From Mucilaginibacter terrenus (GTDB taxonomy: Bacteria; Bacteroidota; Bacteroidia; Sphingobacteriales; Sphingobacteriaceae), in assembly GCF_003432065.1 (NCBI RefSeq), contig NZ_QWDE01000001.1, positions 62,001 through 126,000 on the forward strand: 64,000 nt of DNA. The letters are read 5' to 3'. Below the pieces are notes generated by a model. That model saw only the letters and a list, made by a program, of their open reading frames with translations. It was not told where the DNA came from and did not search any database. The translations under genes were made by a program, and so were the position numbers. Position 1 is the stretch's first letter, and each line of letters begins with the position of its first letter. This document shows, in pieces, positions 7,677 to 15,734 of the stretch.

Positions 7677-8650
7677 GACCTAAATGATTCAATAAATTGA
7701 TCAAATTCTGCTTGTATCAAATTGTAATACTTTGTTGTAGTCATATGAGTTGTTCTATCGACTTGGACGACAATTTCTCTCTTGCCCTTTATAAGGTTAA
7801 ATACATCATTTTCACCTTCATCATTAACAAATTTTAATTCAAACTCATCGAATTGATCAATGTGAAATGGCTTCTCCTTAAATTTTTTAAGGAGCATTTT
7901 AATAAACGAATTTGCCTCCTTGTTCAGGTGCTCACTTTTGATTTTTGCACCTGGTGTCTGGAACATGGCTTCAATGCGTATGAAGCTTGGTTTCAATCTA
8001 TTTCCGATGTTAGCAAAATCAGAAATCAAGCCAGATTTGATATCATCATCCATTTGTGCTATGCTTTGTGGGCGTAGCTTGATTTCGAAATTCAAAACAT
8101 TCCTCAAATGCCCAAGTGTATCATCAATTGGGGCATGCAGGTATGTAGTAATCTGACATCCTTTTGCCAATCCTAATTCTACAGCAAGACTTCTAAAATA
8201 AAACTCAATGTCTGAAACTCTTGGACCTTCGTTGTTGAATTGAGCACAAATTATCGCCGGGCTAACACTGTAATCAATGTAAAAGTGAGTTAAAATGGTG
8301 ATTGATCCTTTAGCTTTGTCATAAGGAACTAATGTAAAAGCATCAGCCGGTTTTACCATTAACGATTTATCATTTATTAACGCGATAGAACATTTGAATT
8401 TTTTGGATTGAGCAACCCTTGCTGCACTATATACGAAAAGCTCACGTTTTTCTAATTCTGGTTTATTTTTGTTTCTATTAATAGCATAAGCTTTACCATT
8501 TAGCTGCTCACGATTAAGAAAAGTAATCACATCAAACAAAATGTCATTAGTATTTTGTTTTGTCGAATTAACATAAGGAATAAAGGTTATCTTATGAAGA
8601 TGGAATTTAACTTCTTGCAAGTTTCCAGAAGCTGAAGCATTTAACGGCAT
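7673..8650 (-). CDS. Hypothetical protein (325 residues), first gene of a two-gene cassette
   Basis: I do not recognise this protein with confidence. It has no signal peptide or membrane segment and looks cytosolic: an N-terminal beta-rich part containing EVKFHLHKITFIPYV, a middle segment with THFYIDYSVSPAIICAQFNNEG and FYFRSLAVELGL, then NFEIKLRPQSIAQMDDDI and a Lys/Glu-rich C-terminal region ending in TKYYNLIQAEFDQFIESF. The overall build recalls DUF4747-type proteins, but that is a weak impression. The stop overlaps the start of a four-helix membrane protein by 4 bases. The gene is AT-rich and sits beside a RAYT transposase, between REP-like elements. Confidence 0.78.
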   Translation of the reverse strand: MPLNASASGNLQEVKFHLHKITFIPYVNSTKQNTNDILFDVITFLNREQLNGKAYAINRNKNKPELEKRELFVYSAARVAQSKKFKCSIALINDKSLMVKPADAFTLVPYDKAKGSITILTHFYIDYSVSPAIICAQFNNEGPRVSDIEFYFRSLAVELGLAKGCQITTYLHAPIDDTLGHLRNVLNFEIKLRPQSIAQMDDDIKSGLISDFANIGNRLKPSFIRIEAMFQTPGAKIKSEHLNKEANSFIKMLLKKFKEKPFHIDQFDEFELKFVNDEGENDVFNLIKGKREIVVQVDRTTHMTTTKYYNLIQAEFDQFIESFRS

Positions 8651-9037
8651 TGTAATATAGCTGAGGTTTAGATTGGTTTAAACCGTAAATATATCTCAAA
8701 TTACGTAATATAGTTAACAGAAAGATAAAGTATAAGTTACTTCTAGATTGTGTGTTAATTCGGTAGAGCTTTGTAAACACAAGTAATTGACTTTTTACAA
8801 AGCTAAGTGTACATTTAGCAATTTCAAGGAAACATGTTAAATGGCAGATTATAAACTGTCGACGCTAAGCTCATTCTTATTAGATCAACTTAAGGTACTG
8901 GCATCATTTTACCACATCATTACTCCCCAACCGCCCCTAAGCTGGCGCAAGTATGCAGCTCAGGAATGTGGGTTGAGTACTTGGTCTAGACGTTAGGTTA
9001 GGTACCATCAACTAAATTACCCTTGTAACTGGCAGAT
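8651..9037. other. Intergenic region with a REP-like remnant
   Basis: This 387-base AT-rich region lies between the divergent two-gene cassette and a lipoprotein gene. I see no ORF or terminator. Its distinct content is a GC-richer patch at about 8930-9000 that contains the REP-like segment at 8941-8959. Confidence 0.5.
8941..8959 (+). repeat. Degenerate REP-like segment
   Basis: GCTGGCGCAAGTATGCAGC matches 15 of 19 positions of the left REP-like element at 6457 (GCTG.CGCAAG..TGC.GC). It places a third copy on the far side of the low-GC two-gene cassette. The match is short and could be partly chance. Confidence 0.35.
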
Positions 9038-9556
9038 ATGCAAATGAACAAAATGCTACTTATTATAATTTTGGTTTTTATTAGCTCCTGCCAACAGAAG
9101 AGTGATAAACTTGAAATGATTACCGTAGCAATTGGCTATTGCCCTGGTGGGTGCGTTTCGTCTGCAACAGAAATAACACTGCACACTTACCACTATTATG
9201 AAGGCAACAATTCCACTAAGCCTGGGTACTACGAAGGTAAACTCCCGGCCAGCGATTGGGATAGGATATCAGCAGAAGTAGACAAGATCGATATTAACTC
9301 TTTGCATACAGAAGACACCCCGGTAGCTGATGATACTTGGATAGAAGTACTTATTAAAAGCGAGGGAAGGATTACTCACTTAAAAAGTGTGACTTATAAA
9401 AAGATGCCTGCCAAGCTAATGAAGGTTATCAACCTGGTTTTAGGAACCTCCAAAAAGGTTAAGTTGACCAAGTCTGACGAGAGCTATCCATTTAAAACCA
9501 CTTATCAACAAACAAATATCGTAGTTAAGCCTAAGTTTGCTCCGGTAAACCGTTAA
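9038..9556 (+). CDS. Lipoprotein with a DUF6438-like domain
   Basis: This 172-residue protein has a lipoprotein signal (MNKMLLIIILVFISSC, lipidated Cys followed by QQ). The mature part begins with MITVAIGYCPGGCVSSATEITLH, then HYYEGN, GYYEGKLPASDWDRISAEVDKID and DDTWIEVLIKSEG. A cysteine-containing opening followed by a Tyr/Gly strand and a loop ending near TDDP-like acidic residues resembles the DUF6438 domain of Bacteroidota lipoproteins; function unknown. The first two codons could be skipped in favour of the internal ATG at 9044. No partner gene is evident. Confidence 0.75.
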   Translation: MQMNKMLLIIILVFISSCQQKSDKLEMITVAIGYCPGGCVSSATEITLHTYHYYEGNNSTKPGYYEGKLPASDWDRISAEVDKIDINSLHTEDTPVADDTWIEVLIKSEGRITHLKSVTYKKMPAKLMKVINLVLGTSKKVKLTKSDESYPFKTTYQQTNIVVKPKFAPVNR

Positions 9557-9589
9557 TGTGCATTGACCTTGCTTTAACTTAAGCCAAAA

Positions 9590-10696
9590 CTAAGCAGTAT
9601 GTTCGCTTAACCGCCTTACCATCCTCGCCACCGACGCATGTGATAACCCGGTTTGTGCCGCTATCTTCCGGAGCGTAACACCGGAGTTGTGCAGCTGCAT
9701 TACGCGGTCTTCGGTGGCTTTGCGCTGCTGCTCGGTATAGTGCAGCAGGTGTTCGGCTTCGGTGCCTTCGCCGGTAAATTCAAATTTTAAAAAGTTGTCG
9801 TGTTTTTGTATGCGGCACAGGCATACGTTATCGGCACCGTGGGTAAGTGTGCCGGTACGCTGCTTTATCTGCTTGAGGTAGCGCAGGCCGGGCGTGGTTT
9901 GGCTTTCGCCTATGGCAAAGGCGCTGTCGGCAAAGTTGAGCAGCATTTTGCTTCCCTGCAAATCGTTACGGGTAATGGGCCGGGCCACATTGCGCTTGGG
10001 CGTATGGGCCAGCACCAGTACAGACAGTTTGTACTTGCTCCGGAGCATCTTGAGGCTCTGCATCAGCTTTACGGCCCCGGCTGCCGACTCGGTACTGGTA
10101 CGCAGGCAGGTAATGTTGTCAATAATAATGGTGCTGGCGTTGGTGCTTACCAGCACGTTCTCGAAGGCGTTGATAATATAATCGTGAAAGCTGGCAAACT
10201 TGCGCTCGCGCCCGGCATCAGGATTGATCATGAGCCGGTGAAAGTTGGGCGCAAAGCCGTAGCGGTTGTTAATGTAGGTGTACCGCTCGGCAAACTGCTG
10301 AGCGGTAAGTTCAAAGTCGAAGTACAGCACGGCCTCGTCCTGCTTAGTGGTCGTGTAATTGCCTATGTGCCTGCCGGCGCTAATGGCATCGCCTATTTGT
10401 ACGGCCAGGATAGATTTGCCTACGTTGGTATCTGCAAACATAATGCATAGTTCGTCCTTGCGCCAAAACTCCCCAAACAGGCGCTGGTAGCGCGGCTGGT
10501 CCTTAGGTTGTATCAGCCAGTCGGCAGCGGTTTTACTAATAAAGGCATCGTCGGTGTTGGGGTGCAGGTCGTCGTCGTGCTCGCGTTTCAGCTTAAAGGC
10601 CTCGTCTTCGGTAATTTCGCCACGGATCATCGAGCGCAGTAATTCAATTTCATAGGGGCGCTCGCCACCCGGGAGGTAGCTATTGTATTGTGTCAT
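9590..10696 (-). CDS. RepA/RecA-like AAA ATPase with C-terminal helix-turn-helix
   Basis: This 368-residue cytosolic ATPase has a Walker A of the form FADTNVGKS (Lys94), a Walker B strand TIIIDNI (Asp193) and a following NDLQGSKMLLNFADSAFAIG segment, typical of the hexameric RepA/DnaB-like helicases of plasmids and integrative elements. The C-terminus carries a helix-turn-helix (VTLRKIAAQTGLSHASVARMV), as in recombinase-type DNA-binding domains. I used the ATG at 10696; the longer frame begins with TTG inside the promoter box. One sampled line (9841-9900) is 60% G+C, far above the low-GC cassette nearby. No primase, integrase or mobilisation gene is beside it, so it may be a remnant of a mobile replicon or a domesticated gene. 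Confidence 0.82.
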   Translation of the reverse strand: MTQYNSYLPGGERPYEIELLRSMIRGEITEDEAFKLKREHDDDLHPNTDDAFISKTAADWLIQPKDQPRYQRLFGEFWRKDELCIMFADTNVGKSILAVQIGDAISAGRHIGNYTTTKQDEAVLYFDFELTAQQFAERYTYINNRYGFAPNFHRLMINPDAGRERKFASFHDYIINAFENVLVSTNASTIIIDNITCLRTSTESAAGAVKLMQSLKMLRSKYKLSVLVLAHTPKRNVARPITRNDLQGSKMLLNFADSAFAIGESQTTPGLRYLKQIKQRTGTLTHGADNVCLCRIQKHDNFLKFEFTGEGTEAEHLLHYTEQQRKATEDRVMQLHNSGVTLRKIAAQTGLSHASVARMVRRLSEHTA

Positions 10697-10720
10697 AAAA
10701 GAAAGTGTTGGGATTGTATA

Positions 10721-10728
10721 CAAAGATA
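10721..10728 (-). promoter_or_regulatory. -7 promoter box of the ATPase gene
   Basis: TATCTTTG on the reverse strand matches TAnnTTTG exactly, 25 bases before the chosen ATG. It overlaps the TTG that opens the longer frame, which argues for the ATG at 10696. The -33 position carries CTTTAC rather than TTTG. Confidence 0.5.
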
Positions 10729-11062
10729 CCCAACAGGCGGCAGTAAAGTGCTGACAGTGTTTTGTCAGTAAGATAGGGAGAGAGTTAGGAGTTAAGAATC
10801 AAGAGTCAAGAAAGGGGATGGTCTGAACTCGAATTTAGGGAATTTCGGAATCGGCAGAATGGAGCGTTGAGAATCCTCTACTTTGGAATAATTAGGTGTA
10901 TCACCATTTAAAAATTGCCGAAAAACTGTATCATGGTTGCGAAAACTGTAACACGGGTTTTTGTTAAGTTTTTGATAAACAGCTAAATGACTGTTTTTGG
11001 GGGTAAAAAAGTGTAACAGGTGTAACACGTTGTCGTGATACACCTGTTATAGCTTGGGGGTA
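10724..11062. other. Intergenic region with repeated TGTAWCA words
   Basis: This 339-base gap lies between the ATPase gene and the DUF4965 gene, both leftward. The word TGTAWCA occurs at 10897, 10927 and 10947 (spacings 30 and 20), with longer identity AAACTGTAWCAYGG between the last two, and again at 11012 and 11021 where it forms one arm of a terminator hairpin. A short AG-rich run with repeated TCAAGA lies near 10796-10816. No ORF is credible. Confidence 0.5.
11005..11049 (-). terminator. Intrinsic terminator of the DUF4965 gene
   Basis: Arms 11014-11029 and 11034-11049 pair over 16 bases with one mismatch around a 4-base loop. On the reverse strand the stem is followed by CAC and six T (complement of 11005-11010), 13 bases after the DUF4965 stop codon. 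Confidence 0.75.
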
Positions 11063-13555
11063 TTATTTGGCGCGTTTGGCGGCCATTTTATCTTTAAACA
11101 CTTTCATGTAGTAGCCGCCCACAACGCTGCGCGCCTGGAAGCCTACCATTTTACCGTTGGTGGTTTCGTGCCAGTCGCTAAGCGGAACGCGGCTGCTGGT
11201 TTCCTGTACGTACTTGTACACGGGGTTAACCAGTCCTTCGAAATCTTTGCGGGAGTTGGCCATAGATGCGGTCCAGATGATCCAGTCGCTCTTGGTGTAG
11301 GTTTTGCGGCTATCCAGCGGCAAACCGTATTCTTCCTGGTGCGACAGGTAGTATTTCATCTCCTTTTCGTACACCCCGGCAGGGAATAGCTTAAGGCCGA
11401 GTACCTTGTCCCAAACCATGTTATACTTCTGGCTCCAGGTCTTAGGGTTCTCGAACACCAGGCCGTAGTGGTCGCCGGCATCGTCCTTCTCCATCCATTT
11501 AGCAGCCATTACAGCAGCCATCTCGCGGTACTTCTTAGCTGCAGGTGCATCGCCCATCATGGCAGCCATCTTAGCGTAGGCACCAATAGCCACAATAGCT
11601 TTTACAGACAAGTTTGCATTACGCGCCAGGTGACCCGCAAAGTCGTCGGTACACAATTGGTTGCTCGGGTCAAAGCCAGCTTCGGCCAGGAAGTGGGTCC
11701 ACTTGGTTAGGGTAGCCCAGTGCTTTTTAGCGTAAGCAGGGTTGTTCTCGGCAGCAACAATAGCCGCGGTGAGGATAACCATGTTACCGCACTCTTCTAC
11801 CGGCATGTCTTCGCCGTAGGTTTGGCCGTTGGCAATAGGATAGGTGCCCAGGTCATGCGCCGCGAAAGGTTTGGTCCACTTGCCGCTCTCGCTGTAGTAG
11901 AAGATACCGTTAAGCATGCCCTTAAGCAGCTCAGGGTTATAAGTAAGGTACAACGGTGCGGACGGGTAGGTAACGTCTACCGTATTTATAGAGCCATTGC
12001 TGAAGTTCTCTTTAGACAGGAACAGCAGTTCGCCTTTAGGGCTTTTAACCAGCTGATGCGCTGCAATACTCTGGCGATAGGCCAGCACGCAAAGCTTGGC
12101 ATACTTCTCGCCGCCGGCTTTCAGCGCGTCGTTGTAAATCTTTGTATCTGTAGCTTTGCATTTGGCAATAACGGCAGCATAGTTCTTTAACGAAGAGCTT
12201 AATACGCCTTCAATAGTGGTGCCTTTGGCTTCCTTCCACAACGGGCGCAGGTTGGTTTTGAAGTACTGTACCGAGTAGTCCTCGTCATAACCAATGGCGA
12301 TGTGTTTCTCGGTAGCAGCACTTCCCACACGACCGAACGGCAGCATGGTGTTCAGCATTAGCTGTTTGCCGGTAAGGGTAGATAGTGCGCCAGGAGATAG
12401 CGCGTAGCTATCCAAAGCGTTGTCTTGTGTGCTGATGTACTGTTTAGCGTTGTAAGTAGGAGAGGCCACGTACACGTAACCCCAGTCGATGCGTACGTCG
12501 TCGCCTTTCTTTTCTAGCACCGGCTGCTCGGTGGTACCGGCTTTCATTATCTGGATACCGTTTGAAGTATAGGCCGTGGCTTTTACCTGCTGTGTAGGTT
12601 TGTTCACCGCAAGGTCGGTAGATACGCCTTGGTAGATATCTACAGCGTGGGTCTTGCTATCTGACGATTGAACCTCGTAGCTGATGTAAGATACAGGAGT
12701 AACCAGAGTTTTTATGTCAGTCAATATCAACGGTGAGCTGAAAGTCACTTTGAGCTTCACCGGACCGCAATTGAAGTTGTAGATGGTTTGCGTTGCGGTT
12801 ACCTGTACGTTGGTTTGCCTGGCAACCTTTATGTTCTCGTTGGTTTTATCTTCCAGTTGTACAGATAAACCAGCATCCAGTGCTGCAAGGCCGCCGGTAT
12901 TTGTGCAATGGATAGCCAGCACGTTTTCGCCCACCTTAAGGTTTCCGTTGTCTTTCAAGGGAAACATTTGCAAGTCGCCGTTTGCGCCTGATTGACTGCT
13001 AACCTTTTTGCCGTTGATGAAAACCTCTGCATCATCATCATGATAAAGGCGTAAGATAAGAGGAAGTACAGGTAATTCGCTTAATGTGAAAGTCCTGCGT
13101 ACGTAGAGTTCTTTGCTGGTCCAGTGGGTGCCAATGGTACGTATAGCATCGCTGAATGGTGCACTACCTGTTTTCCAGCTGTTGTCATTAAACTCCGGTT
13201 TCTCCCAGTCATCAGCAGGTTTTTCAAAGACGTACTTACAGGAATACGGCTGCTCATCGGCAGCGGGCAAGATAGTTTTATAACGCGCAGCAGCCATCCC
13301 CATAAAGCGGTAATACTGCCCGTCAGCTTTTAGCACGCCTATTAACGACTGCGGGCTGCCGGTCCAGTGCATTGTGGCAGATTCATTTAACTTATCGGTT
13401 GGCGACCATACACTTAAATAAGGTGTGTGGGTGATCAATGGGTAAGCAGGGGCACGGTCTTGTGCAGAGACAGTACCGGTTGTAGCAGCAAGTGCAAAAA
13501 CAAGTACGTGGAGCGTCCGTTTTGCACGATTAGCAAAATAATTGTAAATATTCAT
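11063..13555 (-). CDS. DUF4965/DUF5127/DUF1793 protein (glutaminase A-like), exported
   Basis: This 830-residue secreted protein has a signal peptide (LHVLVFALAATTGTVSAQ) and the architecture of fungal glutaminase A relatives: an N-terminal beta domain opening with APAYPLITHTPYLSVWSPTDKLN, a galactose-binding-like insert (LYVRRTFTLSELP, LYHDDDAEVFINGKKV), then a DUF4965/DUF1793 alpha/alpha-type catalytic region (FSNGSINTVDVTYPSAPLY, DLGTYPIANGQTYGEDMPVEECGN, WIIWTASMA). Despite the family name, most bacterial members have unproven substrates and may act on glycans, since the helical barrel resembles those of glycosidases. It has its own terminator and stands alone. Confidence 0.9.
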   Translation of the reverse strand: MNIYNYFANRAKRTLHVLVFALAATTGTVSAQDRAPAYPLITHTPYLSVWSPTDKLNESATMHWTGSPQSLIGVLKADGQYYRFMGMAAARYKTILPAADEQPYSCKYVFEKPADDWEKPEFNDNSWKTGSAPFSDAIRTIGTHWTSKELYVRRTFTLSELPVLPLILRLYHDDDAEVFINGKKVSSQSGANGDLQMFPLKDNGNLKVGENVLAIHCTNTGGLAALDAGLSVQLEDKTNENIKVARQTNVQVTATQTIYNFNCGPVKLKVTFSSPLILTDIKTLVTPVSYISYEVQSSDSKTHAVDIYQGVSTDLAVNKPTQQVKATAYTSNGIQIMKAGTTEQPVLEKKGDDVRIDWGYVYVASPTYNAKQYISTQDNALDSYALSPGALSTLTGKQLMLNTMLPFGRVGSAATEKHIAIGYDEDYSVQYFKTNLRPLWKEAKGTTIEGVLSSSLKNYAAVIAKCKATDTKIYNDALKAGGEKYAKLCVLAYRQSIAAHQLVKSPKGELLFLSKENFSNGSINTVDVTYPSAPLYLTYNPELLKGMLNGIFYYSESGKWTKPFAAHDLGTYPIANGQTYGEDMPVEECGNMVILTAAIVAAENNPAYAKKHWATLTKWTHFLAEAGFDPSNQLCTDDFAGHLARNANLSVKAIVAIGAYAKMAAMMGDAPAAKKYREMAAVMAAKWMEKDDAGDHYGLVFENPKTWSQKYNMVWDKVLGLKLFPAGVYEKEMKYYLSHQEEYGLPLDSRKTYTKSDWIIWTASMANSRKDFEGLVNPVYKYVQETSSRVPLSDWHETTNGKMVGFQARSVVGGYYMKVFKDKMAAKRAK

Positions 13556-13649
13556 AGATAGTATGTAGGTAAACAGAACTGCAATAATATCAAATAGGAT
13601 TTGTTGTATGAATTTTATTATGCAAATTCATCAGTTTAATGCCCTACTT

Positions 13650-14204
13650 ATGGATACCTACAAAACTGTGGCCGACTCGCAGGTGACACTTACAGAATTG
13701 ATGATCCCATCGTATGCCAACTTTGGAGGCAAAATACATGGTGGAATAATTATGGGTCTGATGGATAAGGTTGCGTACGTGTGTGCCGCAAAGCACGCCG
13801 GCGGTTATTGCGTGACCGCATCTGTCGACGACATCGACTTTTTGGCGCCTGTTGAAGTAGGCGAACTGGTCTCTCTTATGGCCTCTGTCAACTATGTTGG
13901 CAAAACCTCGCTGGTAGTAGGTATAAGGGTGATATCGGAAAATGTTAGGACTAAAGAAATAAAACACACCAATACCAGCTACTTCACCATGGTAGCCATG
14001 AACGAGGATCGGACACCACTTACTGTACCAGCCTTGATACTGCAAAATGATGATGACATTCGCAGGTTTTTTCAGGCTTATCACCGAAAGCAACTCAAAA
14101 AGTACTATCGTACAGAAGAGACCCGAATTAAATCAGATTTTGAGATGAACGAAACTATAGAACTGCTCAGGACGGAGAGGTGCAAGATTGAAAAGGCAAA
14201 GTAA
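13650..14204 (+). CDS. Hotdog-fold acyl-CoA thioesterase
   Basis: This is a 184-residue cytosolic hotdog enzyme expected to hydrolyse acyl-CoA to free fatty acid and CoA. The ACOT-type core is seen in TELMIPSYANFGGKIHGGIIMGLMDKVAYVCAAKHAG (asparagine/glycine-rich loop and the helix start that forms the active site), then VTASVDDIDFLAPVEVGELV and a central strand pair. A basic, helical C-terminal extension of about 50 residues (RKQLKKYYRTEETRIK) is longer than the minimal domain. The start is uncertain: ATGs at 13608, 13620 and 13650 are in frame, and I prefer 13650 because the family aligns from MDTYKTV. Confidence 0.88.
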   Translation: MDTYKTVADSQVTLTELMIPSYANFGGKIHGGIIMGLMDKVAYVCAAKHAGGYCVTASVDDIDFLAPVEVGELVSLMASVNYVGKTSLVVGIRVISENVRTKEIKHTNTSYFTMVAMNEDRTPLTVPALILQNDDDIRRFFQAYHRKQLKKYYRTEETRIKSDFEMNETIELLRTERCKIEKAK

Positions 14205-14234
14205 TTACGTCAGTATATCAGTGTACCAGCTTGA

Positions 14235-15266
14235 TTACTGCCCAAGTTCTTTCCTAACCGCCGGTGCCACCTTGGTGCCAAACAACTCTATGGCCTTTAA
14301 TATACCAGTATGGGAGGTATGACCTGTTACCAGTTGGGCTAAAAAGCGTGTATTATTAAATAGGCTGTGTTGCTCCAGTATTTTATCTATCGCCATCTGC
14401 GGATCACCAACTACCAGTGGGCCATCTGCCCGCAGGTACTCAAATTGTTCCCTGCTCATTGGCGACCAGCCTCGTTCGCGGCCAACTCGGTTCATTAAGG
14501 CTTCGTAAGACGGATAAAAGTCCTTTACTGCTGTTCGCTCGTCTTCAGCTATGTAAAACTGCGAACTTATACCTAATTGCAATTGGCTTACATCATGCCC
14601 GGCTTTTGCGGCAGCTTCGCGATATAGTTCTGCAAACGATACAAAATGCCTGGGCGCACTCCCCAATATAGCTATCATCATGGGTAAGTTAAGGGTTCCT
14701 GCGCGCTTTGCAGATGCAGGTGTGCCGCCCACGCCTAGCCAAACCGGTAATTGTTCCTGCAAAGGGCGGGGATAAACGCCGCGGTTAGCTATAGGTGCCC
14801 TAAACTCACCTTTCCAGTTCACTATCTCTTCTTTGTTTATCTGCAGCAATAGCGCAAGCTTCTCACTAAACAACTCATCATAATCATTAAGATCATAGCC
14901 AAAGAGCGGGAACGTTTCTATAAATGATCCACGTCCGGCAAGTATCTCGGCACGACCACCTGAAAGTAAATCTACCGTTGCAAAGTTTTGAAAGGTGCGC
15001 ACAGGGTCCGCTGAACTCAGCACCGTTACAGAACTTGATAGGCGGATGTTTTTGGTAATAGATGCTGCTGCTGCCATAAACACCTCCGGTGCTGATATCA
15101 CAAAATCGGGTCTGTGATGTTCACCAAAGCAGAAAACGTCAAGGCCCACCTCATCAGCCAGCTTCACTTCTTCCAATAGCTGCTGAGCACGCAAATGGGC
15201 ATTCACTGCGTTACCTGGCTTTCCGTCGGGCTGTACTTCGCCAAAGGTGCTTATGCCTAATTCCAT
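14235..15266 (-). CDS. LLM class flavin-dependent oxidoreductase (luciferase-like)
   Basis: This 343-residue enzyme has the bacterial luciferase-like TIM barrel: MELGISTFGEV at the start, FCFGEHHRPDF, the strand SSSVTVLSSADPVRTFQNFATVDLLSGGRAEILAGRGSF, then PVWLGVGGTPASAKRAG and a C-terminal RFLAQLVTGHTSHTG. Members use reduced FMN (or F420) to oxidise organic substrates; the specific substrate is unknown. The start is two bases after the stop of the upstream 108-residue gene, so the two are co-transcribed leftward and probably share the promoter box at 15626-15633. Confidence 0.9.
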   Translation of the reverse strand: MELGISTFGEVQPDGKPGNAVNAHLRAQQLLEEVKLADEVGLDVFCFGEHHRPDFVISAPEVFMAAAASITKNIRLSSSVTVLSSADPVRTFQNFATVDLLSGGRAEILAGRGSFIETFPLFGYDLNDYDELFSEKLALLLQINKEEIVNWKGEFRAPIANRGVYPRPLQEQLPVWLGVGGTPASAKRAGTLNLPMMIAILGSAPRHFVSFAELYREAAAKAGHDVSQLQLGISSQFYIAEDERTAVKDFYPSYEALMNRVGRERGWSPMSREQFEYLRADGPLVVGDPQMAIDKILEQHSLFNNTRFLAQLVTGHTSHTGILKAIELFGTKVAPAVRKELGQ

Positions 15267-15268
15267 TA

Positions 15269-15595
15269 TTATTGTTCTCCATTTTTTTGCTGATACTTGT
15301 AATGCAACTGTTTCAAAACGTCTTCGGCCTGTGCATCAGCCGAGTAGCCGTATCCGGTAACCAGAATTCCTTTCTGTCCGGCTGCCGAGGCCAAGGCGTA
15401 AACGGTAGCCTCATCCGCAGGGTCGGTAACACCTTCGTAGCGGTATAAATCAACAATCTCAAAATCTTCGGCAGGATAAGCTTCATTATCAGCTTTTAAG
15501 TGATTGCCTTCCAAACTAAAGTTTAAATCAAAGCCTTGTTCCTGTAGTTTTTCTGTTGCCTCTGTAACGGTAGCGTAGTGAAATTTCTGTTTCAT
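15269..15595 (-). CDS. Small conserved Bacteroidota protein (108 residues)
   Basis: This 108-residue soluble protein belongs to a family recognisable by YATVTEATEKLQEQGFDLNF, then YPAEDFEIVDLYRYEG, DPADEATVYALAS and KGILVTGYGYSADA. In databases such proteins are sometimes called phosphoribosylpyrophosphate synthetase, but at this length they lack the PRPP synthetase domains and that name should not be used. Function unknown. I use the ATG at 15595; the longer frame adds 11 hydrophobic codons that overlap the leader. First gene of a two-gene operon with the luciferase-like oxidoreductase. Confidence 0.85.
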   Translation of the reverse strand: MKQKFHYATVTEATEKLQEQGFDLNFSLEGNHLKADNEAYPAEDFEIVDLYRYEGVTDPADEATVYALASAAGQKGILVTGYGYSADAQAEDVLKQLHYKYQQKNGEQ

Positions 15596-15625
15596 CGGTG
15601 TGATAAATGAGGTGTATATAAAGAA

Positions 15626-15633
15626 CAAACTTA
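15626..15633 (-). promoter_or_regulatory. -7 promoter box of the two-gene operon
   Basis: TAAGTTTG on the reverse strand fits TAnnTTTG exactly, 31 bases before the ATG at 15595. No -33 TTTG is visible at the expected distance. Confidence 0.45.
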
Positions 15634-15722
15634 TAAAATAGCCTTTGGTTTGCTGCTGCGTTCATATCAGTGGTTTGTAAAGATAAAAGGCGCTTTGCCT
15701 CACCCGATAAGTATACATCATT

Positions 15723-15730
15723 TATCTTTG
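15723..15730 (+). promoter_or_regulatory. -7 promoter box at the start of the GH25 gene
   Basis: TATCTTTG matches TAnnTTTG exactly and ends only 4 bases before the GTG start codon at 15735. If functional it would give an mRNA starting at or next to the start codon. The nearest upstream TTTG (15694-15697) is 25 bases away, longer than the usual 17-23. Confidence 0.4.
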
Positions 15731-15734
15731 TGCC

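Noticed and set aside
9800-10450. Forward-strand 216-codon frame inside the ATPase gene
   Set aside because: It is an antisense shadow of a GC-rich gene that has Walker motifs in the other direction; its translation is low-complexity and matches nothing.
11014-11049. Inverted repeat as a replication origin or iteron array
   Set aside because: On the reverse strand it is followed by six T directly after the DUF4965 stop, so an intrinsic terminator explains it; only the three upstream TGTAWCA words remain for another role.
15269-15595. Label phosphoribosylpyrophosphate synthetase for the 108-residue protein
   Set aside because: At 108 residues it lacks the PRPP synthetase domains and active-site motifs; the label is a known type of mis-annotation.
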